Shown here: one piece after another, positions 24,454 through 37,400 of the stretch | How positions within the stretch are numbered: position 1 is the stretch's first letter | Layout of the letters: every line of letters starts with the position of its first letter | Assembly (NCBI RefSeq): GCF_037975245.1 | Contig: NC_092576.1 | Span: 11,702,111-11,766,110 of the forward strand | Length of the DNA: 64,000 nt | Direction: 5' to 3' | Source: Apostichopus japonicus | Lineage: Eukaryota; Echinodermata; Holothuroidea; Aspidochirotida; Stichopodidae | Notes under the pieces: generated by a model | The model's database searches: none | What the model was told of the DNA's origin: nothing | What the model saw: only the letters and a program-made list of their open reading frames with translations | Translations under genes and position numbers: made by a program

Positions 24454-24669
24454 CTGGATCAACTTAGGTCTGATATTAAACCATCCACAATCTGGATCGT
24501 CGTCGTCATCTTCATCATTCTCATTCACAACACCAGCCACCATTTTGGATTCTGTCGAAGAAAAGTCTTCGCCTGTCCTCTCTAGCAAGTTGATGTCATT
24601 TGTTACCTCTTTCACATCCTCGGTTTTTAGCTCGTTGACATGGTAACCGTTTTTTTCTAAACCTTCCAT
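24454..24669 (-). CDS. SLCO: SLCO copy A exon 1 (N-terminus)
   Basis: 72 codons from ATG to a GTAAGG donor. The acidic cytosolic N-terminus (ENDEDDDDD) ends DCGWFNIRPKLIQ, joining in phase 0 to CFNGP of exon 2. Confidence 0.7.
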
Positions 24670-24699
24670 CGTCGCCTTTTTGGATCTTGTCTTAGCAAC

Positions 24700-25690
24700 G
24701 GGAAATATAATTTTGTGAAGGGAGGAACCTTCAACTACGTTTCATATGATACAGACAAATTGCAAGCCTTCTGGTCACTTCTTCTCCTTCTTGATGTTCG
24801 TTTTACATGCTCAGATTAAACGTTGGCTAAATAAATCATGAATGTTTAAAATAGTTGTCTTCCTTTTCAAATAAATGATTGTTTCCGTGTTCTTAGTAGC
24901 GAGTGCTAGTTAGTCCATACTATAACGTGTTAAGCTCGAAAATGGATGATTCAAATAGCCTACGGAAAATGTAAAATGGCTTAACGCGGTAAACACCAAC
25001 AACCACGACGATGACGTAGTGTAAGATAATATAAAGAAGCCTTTTAAACCAAAGACAGTATCCTGCAAGTATATACGAAATATTTTAAGTGTCACTGTTA
25101 ATGACAACAGATAATCTACGGTATACCTGTGGCATGAAGCTAATTGGCTTTAATAGGTTGTGGTTTTAGACGTATTTCTACAGTAGGCAAAGTACTGATA
25201 TGAACTGTACGGTCGTTATAATTTGTAATCTTTTCCCTGTCGAGTTTGACGGCCATTATCATAGTTACAGAAGAGATTAGATCTATTTAAATGGGCTGAC
25301 GATACACGTATAGATCCTTGAAGTGTTTGAATTCTCGTATTGACTGACATGGTCCGATGTATTATAATTCCTTACACAACTAGCCACTATAATCATGGAA
25401 GTCCGCAGTTGTAGGGGAAAGGGGGGGGGGGCGGGGAGGCTTGTAATAAAACTAGTAAAATCGTAGTACTGGAGAAGATTAATAAAGTAAGGATTTAACT
25501 GAATTGTCTGGCCAATTAACTGAGCAACTGGATAACAAAATGGCTTTATATAATTTTGTCAGTAACTCAAGATGACCATAAGACTGACCCCGATTTTCCT
25601 CACACGCAACACGTCATTATTTACCAAAGGTTGGATAGCGAGATCTGTGAATAGTTCGACTGAACGGTTGCTATGATTGTACAAGAAAAC
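24700..25690. other. Intergenic upstream of SLCO copy A, no gene seen
   Basis: Would hold the promoter of copy A; no unambiguous TATA or initiator element can be named. Poly-G at 25422-25433. Confidence 0.4.
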
Positions 25691-25698
25691 ATGCTCAC

Positions 25699-27353
25699 CA
25701 GTGGCGTAGCCAGCGGGGGGGGGGGGGGCAGGGGGGCGGGAGCCCCCAGTTGTAATGCTCGCCCCCCCACTTGCCCCCCCAAATGGAATTATTGACTGAG
25801 CAAAACAAACTTGAATGCACACTAAATATGTTGCTGTGCCTATGTGCATATTACCATGGTTTTTTATGCAATTTCTAATTCTTTATCTGCGAAATTGGGT
25901 GGCCAAAATAAAAATCACTTCCATGGGAACATTGCCTTGAAAAAGAATTTGACCCAAGCAACAGCGCAAAAAATGCCACTGTCTCTGTATTGTCAAATGT
26001 GGAAACGGGTTGGCAATTTAATTAAACGGTCTCCGCGGCACTCACAAGCGGAGGCTACGTTCAGTTTATGTTCACATGGTTATCCCTGATCCCTGGATTG
26101 TGTTCCGAAATGATTCACACGTGAGTGACGTGTATGGCAGAATGAATATCACAGTATTTAGAAACAATTTGCATTATTTTTGACTGAAACTTACGACATG
26201 TTTTGCTACGCCTACGCGACCAATCGCGATGTGTTTCTTGCGTTAGGTACATTCAACACAGAACAGCCTAGTAGTCTATATACGTTTGTATTTCCGTAGT
26301 GAGCTCATAGGCCCGAGGTGACCAGACGTCCCCGATTTTCGGGGACAGTCCCCGATTACAGTGTGCTGTCCCCGATGAACAAGTGTCCCCGAAAATGTCC
26401 CCGATTCGTCAAAATGTTCAGGAATTTCGAAAATATCCCACATTATTAGTAAAATAATTGTTAAAACAAAATTTAGTCAAGTGTGCAGTCGCAGAACGGA
26501 ACTTATAACCAGTATTTCAGGTGGGCCAGTGTAAAGTGGAAACACTGTTAAAATTATGCTAGATCGATCTAGCCTAGCACTCTTTCGACCGTATAAATGG
26601 CAACTACGGCGACACAACGACACTTATAGTGTGAGCATGAGCAAATCACAAGCTCTCAAAGAACCACGTAAAGTAAGTGGATTTCATTTAAGAGAAAGCT
26701 ACATTTTTGAAAATAAAATTGATTTAAAAAGTGCTTCAAAGTATCACCATTTTACATCTAAGCACCTTAGGCACTTTTTTCAAAGGGGGAGGGGGACAAA
26801 CCCCTCCCCCACATCAGTCACGCAATAAATGTCCCCGATTTCAGTCACGAAAATATGGTCACCTTAAATTAATGGGGCGCGAAATTCGTCGATAAGTTCG
26901 CAGACAGTCATCAGAATAGGCGAATTAACCTTCGCTAGACTGTTTGAGTGAGCCCTAGAAAGTGCAAAAGAAGGGCCCGAAGGGGGAATGATAACATCTT
27001 TTGTTGATTGGGGGGGGGGGGTGGTTACACTCCCAGGCAAGTCAGATATCATGCTGATCATCTTTGAATACTGACAGAAAGAGCAGTCTATTCAGATTTT
27101 TAAAGAGAATTATCGATGACTTTTTCAGTGATCTGTTTTATCGTTAGTAATACCTATGTGGAAATAACATAAAACGTCAGCTAACTAGAGTGACCATCTG
27201 TACCCTACATTGCTGACACAATACTCGATTTGCCACAGTTTGTCATGCAAACTGTTTGGTATGTCTTTTGTACTAGCTTAGTCTGCCCCACCATTCAGAC
27301 CCTCCGCCCCCCCTTTGCCCCCCCCCAGATGGAAAAGTCTGGCTACGCCACTG
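25699..27353. mobile_element. Non-autonomous TIR transposon, TSD ATGCTCAC
   Basis: Perfect 15-bp ends CAGTGGCGTAGCCAG and CTGGCTACGCCACTG are flanked by identical 8-bp ATGCTCAC (25691-25698, 27354-27361). Length 1655 bp with no transposase ORF. 8-bp duplications with CAG ends indicate a hAT-type element. A second element with GGTGACCA ends appears nested at about 26315-26864. Confidence 0.9.
26315..26864. mobile_element. Nested element with AGGTGACCA ends
   Basis: Left end AGGTGACCAGACGTCCCCG; right end, inverted, AAGGTGACCATATTTTCG. GTCCCCGAT words recur near both ends. Such AGGGTGACCA ends are known from hAT-like MITEs. The flanks show no clear target duplication, so boundaries are approximate. 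Confidence 0.6.
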
Positions 27354-27371
27354 ATGCTCACCTTGTGCATG

Positions 27372-27613
27372 TGTCATTATGTTTGTATGTATTTTAGATC
27401 CTCCTGCATGCAGGAACTCGCGAAGAAGCCTCGTTGGCTTATCAAAGCCGCAAGCTGACAGAAGTCAGTCTTACATTCCGATGATATTTAACGTTAATGG
27501 TTATGAATTGTCAACAACTCAGTAACTGGGCGACATACGTTAATCTTGGAGCGACTCGAACCGGGGACCTTATGATTGAAAGGCACCGGCGTTAACCACT
27601 GAGATAACACTCC
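27372..27613 (-). mobile_element. Probable tRNA-derived SINE
   Basis: On the minus strand 27547-27613 looks like a tRNA: GGAGTGT and CGCTCCA can pair as an acceptor stem, the A box is TATCTCAGTGGTTAAC and the B box GGTTCGAGTCG. The anticodon loop is 8 nt and irregular, so a working tRNA is unlikely. A ~170-nt body follows (GACTGACTTCTGTCAGC, GCGAGTTCCTGCATGCAGG) just before the transposon end at 27353. The 3' boundary is uncertain. Confidence 0.55.
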
Positions 27614-27659
27614 TAGTACCGTGTACTTGTACCGTTCGCTTATAACAACACTTGTCGCT

Positions 27660-28080
27660 GATGTGGTCGTTGCTGCGTGTGTGTAGTAGGAGGAGGTAGG
27701 GAGGGGTGGGGCTTAGCGGGGTTCTTTCGGTGGGCTGCGGCCAATTGAAATAAGTTTCATTATTTTCCCTCCAGCTACTTTGCGTAACAAAGTACTGCTT
27801 TCAACAAACACCATGATGATGTTATGTGTAATAAACGTTCAATGGGGTATCTCATAACCTACTACTAATGGCTGTGACAACAGTCATTAAATTCTGCGGG
27901 CAACACAAAGCTACTGATGAAATATGAACAGTTCCGCGGCGCTGCATGGAATGGTATGTACCTTCACAAATTTGCAACGGATAATTGCTTTAAGCCCAGC
28001 AGTTGGAGGAGGGGGGGGGGGGGGGTTAGCTCATCAATGGTATCAAGATAATATTCATGACAATTACTTCCATCCATTTC
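27660..28080. other. Intergenic, no gene seen
   Basis: GC-rich stretch at 27690-27730 and poly-G at 28008-28026. The Gly-rich open frame here is translated G-run. Confidence 0.4.
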
Positions 28081-28087
28081 CCTCGAC

Positions 28088-28851
28088 CAAGGGCGGCGGA
28101 ACCGGGGGGGCACAGGGGGCACGTGCCCCCCCACTTTTCCTCAGATTAAAAATGTGCCCTTTTTCTACATAAAAATTTCTAAATGAAAAAGAGTTTACAA
28201 AGCGAAACCCACGTCGAATGAAATATTTCGGGAAGTTTTAAATGTTTACTACCACAGGCGTAGGAGCCCAATTTGATTTGGGGGGCTGTAACGACTTGCC
28301 CGAAAAATATTACCAAAATTTTTCGCGCGCTTCGCGCGCGTTCAACACGTTAATGTGCATATCATATAGGCATGCACCGGTTATTACATCGCATGCCTAT
28401 AACATACAATCATTTGCCGTGTTATAACCCTTCTAAATTGGTTATAATTATTGGCAAAGTCGTTACAATAATAATCATCATAATAATATCAGTTTAACCA
28501 TTGAAAAACACATAGAAAATTACTTTTCTTTCAGTATTTTCACATATTTCATTTGCTTTCATGCATGTATCGATCGCGTGTGCAGGGACTTGGACTTTAT
28601 AATGATTTCACCTCATTTTGTCTTTTTCCTTCTTTCCCAATTTGCACATTAGATACTGCAGTGCTAGTATGCATTGTTTCCTTGAGGGGGGGGGGGGGCG
28701 TTGATGGAGTCATGTGTATACGCAAATAAGATAATACAATAAGAGTTATAAAGGGTACTAAATATCAGGTTGCATCAGTCCAATCGAACTTCTGCATAGT
28801 GCCCTTCGACGTTGGTGCCCCCCCAGATTGAAAGTGCTTCCGCCGCCCTTG
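28088..28851. mobile_element. Non-autonomous TIR transposon, TSD CCCTCGAC
   Basis: Ends CAAGGGCGGCGGAA and TTCCGCCGCCCTTG form a perfect 14-bp inverted repeat flanked by CCCTCGAC on both sides (28080-28087, 28852-28859). Length 764 bp, no transposase. The ends vary the CAG(T/G)GGCG theme of the elements at 20015 and 25699. A relic end ACAGGCGTAGGAGCCC lies inside near 28254. Confidence 0.9.
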
Positions 28852-28869
28852 CCCTCGACTAATGTGCTG

Positions 28870-31270
28870 ATTATTTTGTTCCCTTCTAAATGCGATGCCT
28901 CTGTGCATAAGTCTGGTTGAAATTCCCAGGGTGGTTCTCAAACTGCACCCCTATAAAAACCCCTACTAACGTTCCAAATGACTAGTCACTTCAAAATTGG
29001 AACACCTGTCATGATGTGTTACATGCCCTCCCCCCCAAAAAAAATGCCATCTCCCTCTTCATACCCTCTCTAACCCCCCCCCCCCCCCATGTCCTATCTG
29101 ACCTAAAGGAGTACTGGCTAATAACAGGTCGGCCTCTGGGTCCAAACGGCCACCAGGTTCAGACACTAATTTCCTGCAGGCCCGACCGCCCCTGCTACCA
29201 GTAACATGCACAAAGATGGGGGGAGGGGGGGGGGGCACCTCCATCAACAGTCGGGAGTTTTCCAAATTCAAAGAACTGATTCACACAACTTTGCATTTTA
29301 CCGAATTATAGGCCTTATTTATGGTCTAAATATGCCTCATAATACAAGTTGATATTTAAATTTTAGATAAAATGTTGGGATGACCACACCACCCTCTGGA
29401 CCCCCTAAATTGGAGTTGCAATGGCTTTCAACGACAACCCAGCCACACCCCACTTTCGGAAAATTTTGATCTACATTCAGCAAGTCCATAAACACTCAAT
29501 TCCTTCTTCTGAACTAGGAGAAGTTTGGAATTTCCTCCATCCTCTCCCCCCCCCCCTTCACCACCTTTGAAATCCTGTGCACGTCACTGCCTCGACCTTT
29601 CATCCTTCACTCCATACACCATTACTCTCGTAACAAAAAACGCAAGTGAAAAATAGAAAAACAAATGACAATTCGAGAGGGAACATTTCCACATTTTATG
29701 TTGAGTTTATAGCAATCTTTATGTAGAAGCAGAATTCAGAAAGAGACAGACACCAATATAAAAAATTAAAAAACAGAGAGGAAAGCTTAGTGAAAAGGAA
29801 AAAAAAAATAAGCCAGTTACCTAAAGTATCAGCCTTAAAGTTGTATTTTATCATAGGAAAAAACCTCTTGTTTGTTTATGAACTCTTGGACGCACACCTC
29901 CCAACACCCAAATTCACAAATAACAATCATGAAACAAAATTTTCTGGAAAACATTACAATTCGACCTAATATGCAAAATTTCATGCGAGTTCAATATCCT
30001 CCCTTCTGCGCCGCACCCCGGCAAAATTTGTAGAGTCCAATAATCGTGATGATGTTGACGGTGAAGTTAATTGCAAAATATTTCCCGTCAATTCTGACAC
30101 TTTGAAAAGTATCAATTGTGACCATTAAATGATGTTATACCATCTACCAGTGAAAATGAATAACAGACCTGGCTATTAACGCAAATCATATACTGAATAC
30201 TTGACTTCCTCACTTCCCCTTTAACTCACCTCTGCCACCCTCCTCCCGATTCCCCTACCCTACCACCCCATGCTGCATGGCCTCATACGACTCCCAAGGA
30301 AGGGAACGCACATGGACTTGGGATCAATGGAGCATTACCATCACGCTGAAGGTAATTTCGTGCTAATATTTTGTCATTTACAAATCCTCTATTTTACCGG
30401 TTAATATCAAAGCCCGCGAAAGCACAATGGAAAAGGATAAGCTTAGAAATTAGTTTCACAAACTACTTGAGTAAATGTTCCTAAAACTGTGTTTAAAAAA
30501 GAAAATGTCGCATCATGTGATACATAACTGATACCGTTTTTGTTTTTGTTTAAAGAGGTAAAAATTTTACCAAATTAAACAAAATCCCCTCCCCCCTCCC
30601 CCATCCCAAAGAAAATCATTAACAATCCAAACCACACATTATTTATAGTCTACATTTGGTTCATCAAAGATTTCAATAAATGCTGTCCTCTATCTTGAAA
30701 AATAATGCAAAATTTTTTTTTACTCTAAGAAATTGTTTACAAATTTTACAAAAAGACGTATTCAACAATTACTGTACATGGACTACACCGACCAGAATTT
30801 TTCGGAAAAGGTACGAAACGACGTCCTCAAAATGATCCAAACCAACAGAACCGATTCCTATTTTGACTAAAATCCTGTTTCGTATTGATCATTTCTCTGA
30901 GACGGGTAAAGACAATTTTCTAAAGGATCTGGTTGTGTTGATCTTCTGAAACCACTAGCCTGTGCTTGCCCCGTGACTAGAAAGATGTCGTCCGGCAAAG
31001 CGAGTGTAAGTGAGATTTTTCTGTCTATCTTACAGCTTTTTAAAAAAAAAAATTTACACAAGTTACGATATTCAAATGACCGGCATTGCACAAAGATATT
31101 TCGGGTGTTCGTCCTCAGACCTAAAAAGTAGTTGCTTTTACATTCTGATCATCTAAAAATATATCAATTACGCTAATTTAAAATGTTACATGCATGAAAG
31201 AAAAAAAAACCTGATTTAAAAAAAAAAAAATTCTTTGCTGACGAAGAGGTACTATACATTGCAAAACATT
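28870..31270. other. Intergenic, no gene seen
   Basis: Poly-C at 29072-29088 and poly-G at 29217-29234. AT-rich with several A-runs. It lies 3' of cathepsin B and may hold the end of its transcript, but I cannot place the polyadenylation site. Confidence 0.4.
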
Positions 31271-31279
31271 CGACATACG

Positions 31280-31351
31280 ATTAAGAGTACTTATATATCG
31301 GGATAATCCGATCGAAATTAAGAGTACTTATATCGGGATAATCCCATCGAA
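31280..31351 (-). repeat. Tandem duplication in the cathepsin B 3' UTR
   Basis: Two ~36-bp copies (31280-31316, 31317-31351) of AAGAGTACTTATAT, CGGGATAATCC and ATCGAA, about 20-90 nt after the stop codon. The copies differ by an AT insertion and one base. Confidence 0.8.
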
Positions 31352-31371
31352 TTATTCTGCTCTGGTCGTCT

Positions 31372-31448
31372 TTACACCTTGGGCAATCCGGCGTTTATTT
31401 CCTGCTCTATACGACATTCGTCTGATCCTCGGAGAATCTTAAAGAAGC
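31372..31448 (-). CDS. CTSB: CTSB exon 7: C-terminus and stop
   Basis: Reads [21 protein letters not shown] and ends PKV, stop TAA. Typical cathepsin B C-terminus (GFFKILRG..hCgIEsei.AG). Confidence 0.93.
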
Positions 31449-34400
31449 CTGGAAAAAAAGAAAAACAGAAAAAGGAGACAAGAGTAACCAAAAGTGATGA
31501 TCGACTATTTCCGTTTCTTTAAGAACTGTTTCTCTCCCCATGCAATATATTGGACTTTGCTAAAAAATATCCAATGGTTTAATACCAAAGTGACTTTAAT
31601 ACTCTGGTGGTTAAAGCCTCCGCAAATTCTTGTGACGAATGACTGAAGGCACAGACTCATATTTGGATATGTTTCTAGATGGTTCAAAAAATTATGGTAC
31701 CAGATCATATTCTCCTTCTGAAACAGTTTTAATTTGCGCGACAATGACCCAACGTAACACCAGAGGCTCATCATCAGTCGAAGTGGCTGGATATCTGAGT
31801 CTAGCAAACTATTAGGTCAGCTCGTGAGATCCAAGATACGATTTCAGCAGATGATGCGTTACAATTTGTCACAGAGGCTAACAATATTTGGATACAATCT
31901 TTTGGGCTGGTCTGTTATTTTGTATGCAGTCAATTAACATAACTAGGGAATTAAGTTATTGGAGTTTTATGAAAAAAAAAACAATGGATTAAGATTCACA
32001 TTTAGCATTAGAATGAAGGAAACCCATGGATGTAAACAGTATGAAGTTCATCAAAGCTTTGATTTTGAAATATTTGTACTGGTAGACTAATTAAGCTGCC
32101 TCCAAACTTCATCCAGTGTTTACATAAGTCAAATTGTCAAGTTTACAACGTTTTCAGACTGTGGATCTTTCATAACCTGAAATGACCTTTACCCTCTACA
32201 AAAACACACCGGGGTCTGAATCTTCCTGTTGTAAAATCTACAGGCCAAGAATAGAGTTCATCCAAGTTTTGCTTTTATGAAGTTTTTCCGACATTTACCT
32301 CCTCAACTGACCTTTGACCTTGTCTAGCAAGTATGAAGTTCATCCAAGCTTTTGCTCCTGATGTTACAAAGCTTACAAAGGTCTTCAAACTTTGACCTCT
32401 GGTGAGCTCAAATAACCTCTAACGACCTCTATGAAAACTGATATATGGTTCTTGCTTTCACTACAGCAATCCACATTGCCAAGTACAAAGTTCATCAAAG
32501 CTATGTGCATGAGAAGAAACAAACCCACATGCACACGCAAATAAAAAGAAGCATTCACCGCAGCAAAAGATTTTTTTGGCCATTGTCAAGGGAAAAAAAA
32601 AGAAAAAATGATTATATAACATCTGACTCACCATTATCTCCCCAGTCTGGGTTCCATGAGTTGGCGACCAACCAGTACGGGGTGCCTTCTTCTACGCCCC
32701 AGCCCAAAACACGGATCGCATGGCCACCCAGAGCCTCACCGGTAAGGTGCTGGTACACCCCTATGAACAAAAAGAAGAGAACAAAAAAACGTCAGTGATT
32801 TTGGAGAATTTCTGATTTTTTTTTTTCCCCTGAATACCTGTTGTCGATTCGTTTCTGTCGTTTTCCGGATCGACTGGCTGAATCCTTGAAATTAAATGGA
32901 TATTGGCCACCTCAAATATGCTCCTGGCGCCCAAACTTGCAAGCAGTCCTTTTCTTGGTGGGTGATTTGCACCAGAGGACGAAAACAAAACAGAGGAGGA
33001 GGGTCTTCCAACTGCAAATGAGAGGTACAATTGTGTTTGAAACCCACGCACAATTTATGCCCAACTTATACACTCATTAAAAAAAAAAAAATCTGTCTAC
33101 TGCGATTAAATTAGTGGATAATTTTTTATACCTAGAATGCTGCAACCTAACTGTTTCCCTCCCTCTCCTGTTTGCCATTAGGCTGATATATTACTGTCAA
33201 GCAAACTGTTCGCCGTCCGATCAAACCTGACTCAAGATGACCTAGGTCGTATGCGGAAGATCATAGAGTGTCGAGCAGTGTGCCATCTCTTAGACTAACT
33301 ACCATCGACTGATCACATTTTTGGCCGGTTTTCAAGTTGTGTCGGCTTCACTTGAAACAAGAGATGAGGCGTCTTCCGACAGGCAGTCGGCACTGGTTCA
33401 CCAATCAACTGGAACAAAATTTAACCCCGATGCCTGGGAAAACATTAGCATGGGATCTCTAAATGATGGCTGTTGTAAAACAGGAAACAGCCATTGCGTG
33501 TGCTCACCAGTCGTATCAGTATATCGAAACTAGGTCGAAGAGGTCGGAGTAAAGTTTCTTCGCATTCAGCCGGGTTGGGTGGGACCACAAATTTCAGATA
33601 TTTCGCCTTAATTACAAGCGCATACTGTTGTCATAGCAACCAATTGCACGCAGTACATCCAAAGCATACGAGAACCCCATAGGAAACTGACCAATCAAAT
33701 TTTTTGGGATTAAAAAAAAAAGAAAAGATTTTTCTTTGGGAAAAAGTCAATAAATGTCTACCTGACTTGTAGCTCAAAAAATCTGCATAAACTACAAAAT
33801 TCGCTTCCACTGGTCCATTGGTGAAGATTTCCTGCTGTATTGCTACAGTGTCATTATAAATGCTGTAGGCTGTGAGACCTGAAGTAAAGGAGGTGGAGAA
33901 AAAAAAAACAAGAGATATTGGGCTACAGAGATATTATTCACGTCAGCATTAAATGTGAAACAGCCCTGAGGTCTAAGATAGTAATCCCACGGTCAAGCTA
34001 CTGCAGGGTGAAAACCCTATCGCTATATGAATGTTTGAAGTTGACCCTTTATTGGGGGGGGGGGGGGGCAGAGAGAGACCCTGTAATGATTATCACTTCC
34101 TGCAGATCAACTTTACACGGAAGGTGGTCTGTGATGCCATCATGTCACACGTTCTTAAACGTGACCATCACGTGACCATATCATCGTGACCATCTTGTCA
34201 CACGTTCACGTCACACGTTCCTTAATGTGCTTTCCCCTTTCTTTTCCATTTTCCCTTTTTTAGTCTTGGAAAGAGGACAATAGATATTCTTGGCTTGAAC
34301 AGGAATTTTCAAAAGCTGTTGACCTAAGGACTACAAGGGGTTATTTGCCCTACCGACTGCGCTATCCAGCCATTCTTTGGTGGTGTTTTTTCTTTTTAAA

Positions 34401-37400
34401 TGGTTATTCCTTTGCTATAGGTTACCCGTCTTACCTCGGTATCCCACACTCACCCCTTTACCCATACCCCTCGCCACACTGATGCTAGTAAATGTGCTGA
34501 GATTCTCCTCACATCCGCGATCTCTTTGACTCACCGAACTTCTTGTCGTCGCTGTAAGATGTTTGGTAGTCTGGGATGCACTGCTGTTCGCAGGGAGGTG
34601 TTGGCAATCTGTCACCACATGGCTGTAACTTTCCGGGAACATGGTGATCACAGGAGGGTATGGTGTAGGGTTGACAACCCTGGCTGCTGTTGTAATTTCC
34701 TCCTGTCACTATGCCGTCAGAGACCCAGTACCTCCAAGTCGCCGCCGCGATACCTCCCGAACAACTGAGTAAAGAGCAGAGAATTATTTCAAGGTGTCTA
34801 TAGGGGGACCACAATAGGGTGGAAAAGAAACAGACACCCCCCACCCTGTAATATCAAAGGGGTCCGTGTATAAATTACTTCCAAAATGTGATGTTCTTAA
34901 CTTGTTAACCGTTATTGACCTTGATTTTTTTTCCTTCTTATGACAACCTTTTTCACTTCCGCGAATTTCAATCCTGTTTTTTTTTACGTACGTCAAAGGC
35001 CTACTGTAGGCTGCGTCACGGTATGTTATACATAGTACCGAACGTGCTCGATACAAGACACAGCTTCATACTGTACGTACTGTCAAGCCGACATTAAGGA
35101 CGCCATGACACTGAAATACGGCAAAGGAAAAATTGTGAGGGTACATTTCACCTCCCGTGTAAACATTACATACTGCCTCGAAAGCAAGCTTAAGTTGTAA
35201 ACTGGTTTTTGTCAATGACCAATCTCATTGGGAATTAAAGTGTGTAAAATGGTTTGCTATCTGCACGTGAATTATGTGCAGAGGTTGTTCACAAACATCA
35301 CGGAGCAAGTTACAAACAATCAAACAAGACAAAAACACACACAATTTATTACAGGGAACTGTTTGCGCTTACGAATTACGCCATGTGTTTTGAAGGCATT
35401 CATATGTTGTGTTCATATATTAACCAATTAAAATAGTTTAGTGAACATCGATATCATCAATGGTTTGGTTATGCGAAGGCTACTCCTACACAGTAAAGTA
35501 CTAAAGGTACAGGTTCTACCAGCGGCGTAGGAAGGTACTTTTGAATGGGGGGGGGGGGCTGAAGATGATGGCCGGCCTGGGGGAGGGGCCTCAGATGCAA
35601 TTTGGTGCAATATAGCACACTTCAACACCCACTCCATTTTGTAAATAATTTTGCATTTTCACCTGGCCTTAGATGCAATTTGGTGCTCCACATGATTTTT
35701 TTTCGCATTTGGAAATGAAAAAGGGGTTTTCTGACTTGCGAAGCGGGGGGGGGGGGCGGAATGATACTTTCGCCCCACCACATTTTTCACTGGGGGGGCT
35801 GGCGCCCCCAGCCCCCCCCCCCCCCCGGTTCCTACGCCCTTGGGTTCTACTAACAATAAACATGTAGATATCCCCATCTGATGTTAAAATATTACAAGTA
35901 TTTTAAATTACTGCAATAAACAACACTTTCAAGGTCAAGGGACCGGACATATAGAGTCGACTTTTAATAATGTAAAACTTAACAATTCTTATGTTAACAA
36001 AACCCCAACTCCGTGTCCATTTTCCATCTCCAAAGAGGTAGAAATTGGTAACAAACTTGTACTATTACTTAATAGTTTTTTGTGACGTCCCGGAGGGAAG
36101 CGCAGAAGAGGGCAAACATGCAACTGTTCTGCGCAGTGTATTGAGTATGGAGAAATCTCAAACTAGCAAAAATAAATACCTTCCTTATGAGTGTAACTGA
36201 AGCCTCTTGTACAACCACACACCAACTCCCACCCCTCCCCCACCCCCTCCATAATTTACACTTACCCATACCCACAGGAACTGCAGCAAGTTGCCAAGTC
36301 TTGTGCCGAAATGTGGTAGTTCAATGCACCCTTTGAATGGATGCAGTACCTGTCTGACATGGCCTCTACAGCACCGAACGCCTGGGAAAAGATTCAACAT
36401 AGCGTTGTACAAACCATGTATACTGTAGATCTGTACAGTATAAAGTAAGTAGTAGTGTATGCAGGGTTTATCAGTATAAAAGTACAACACTACGACCTCC
36501 AGATTTTCACTGGCCAAAATAACTTGCCCGCTCGTACTAGGTTTTATTCCCACATATTGAAGCGATGGGTTTCATAACAGACCTTCAAATATATATACGT
36601 GTCAGGTAAATAATGTTGCTTCAAAGGTGGCAGTAACAATAATCTTGTGTTAATACGTTTGTCATTTATACGGTAAACCGCGCAAAAGAAGTCACCATTT
36701 CATTTGATTTATTATTTTGGTTTATAAACAATCTTTCTAATTTGGTATTAAACTCTACAAAGAGGGCTCGTACCAGCAGGGAACAATAGACCTGTTTCTA
36801 AACTTTTGGAATTTCGAAATTATTAATTTCTGGGTTGCCACATAGCACCTTTAAATGATAAACATGTACAAGATCTCAAAGCAGTTTATAGGTACATGGA
36901 TACAAATGCAGAATCTCCACAAATAATATCCAGGTCACATATACTGGGAACAGGTTAATTCAGATTCACTGTTGTTTGTGAGAAAACTTGTTTACTACTT
37001 TTATTTAAACTTATTAACATATTATATATTAAACTTTCTTGACACCAAATGTTACAATTGAGGATGCAGTTTCAGGTATGTGAGAAGAGTTTTTAACGTT
37101 TGGGAAATATCCTTTCATGATCATGAAAAAAGAGGTAAATAATGGTATGAACTGTAACTGATGGATGTAATGTCAATTGGGGAAAGCTCCAGGGCCATGA
37201 GGGAAACTATCCACTACACAAAGAAAGTGAGCCCTTCTAAGGTGATGGGGGGGGGGTGGTGATGATAAGGTTGGGGGGGGGTAAAACAACCAAAGTTTGA
37301 ATTCCAAGTTCTTGCTCTCTTTCTCTCTTGCCCTCTTCTCATAACTTACAAAAGATGTGGTCCCTCACCACCCCCACTTGATGATGCCGGGGAGAGGAGT

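Larger units (their letters stand above)
18136..24669 (-). pseudogene. SLCO: SLCO/OATP organic anion transporter, copy A: exons 1-6, frameshifted
   Basis: Six minus-strand exons with GT-AG borders follow the order of an SLCO4A-like transporter, a 12-TM plasma-membrane carrier of organic anions: 24454-24669, 22905-23201, about 22071-22280, 21518-21619, 19824-19939 and 18136-18392. Landmarks are CFNGPAGYIF and FGERAHKPIWLG (TM1-3), AAQLLHGLGAAPLYTLG, LWVGNWWLGF and the C-terminal QFGLSAGEAANF of exon 6. Reading frame breaks inside exon 3, exon 4 (4 nt short, TAA) and exon 6 (1 nt short); exons 1, 2 and 5 have intact length and phase. Exons for TM7-12 and the Kazal-like loop were not found further along the minus strand. 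It is most likely a pseudogene; assembly indels are the alternative. Confidence 0.75.

Noticed and set aside
32761-33051. Open frames in the CTSB introns
   Set aside because: They cover intron sequence between proven exons and show no conserved motif.
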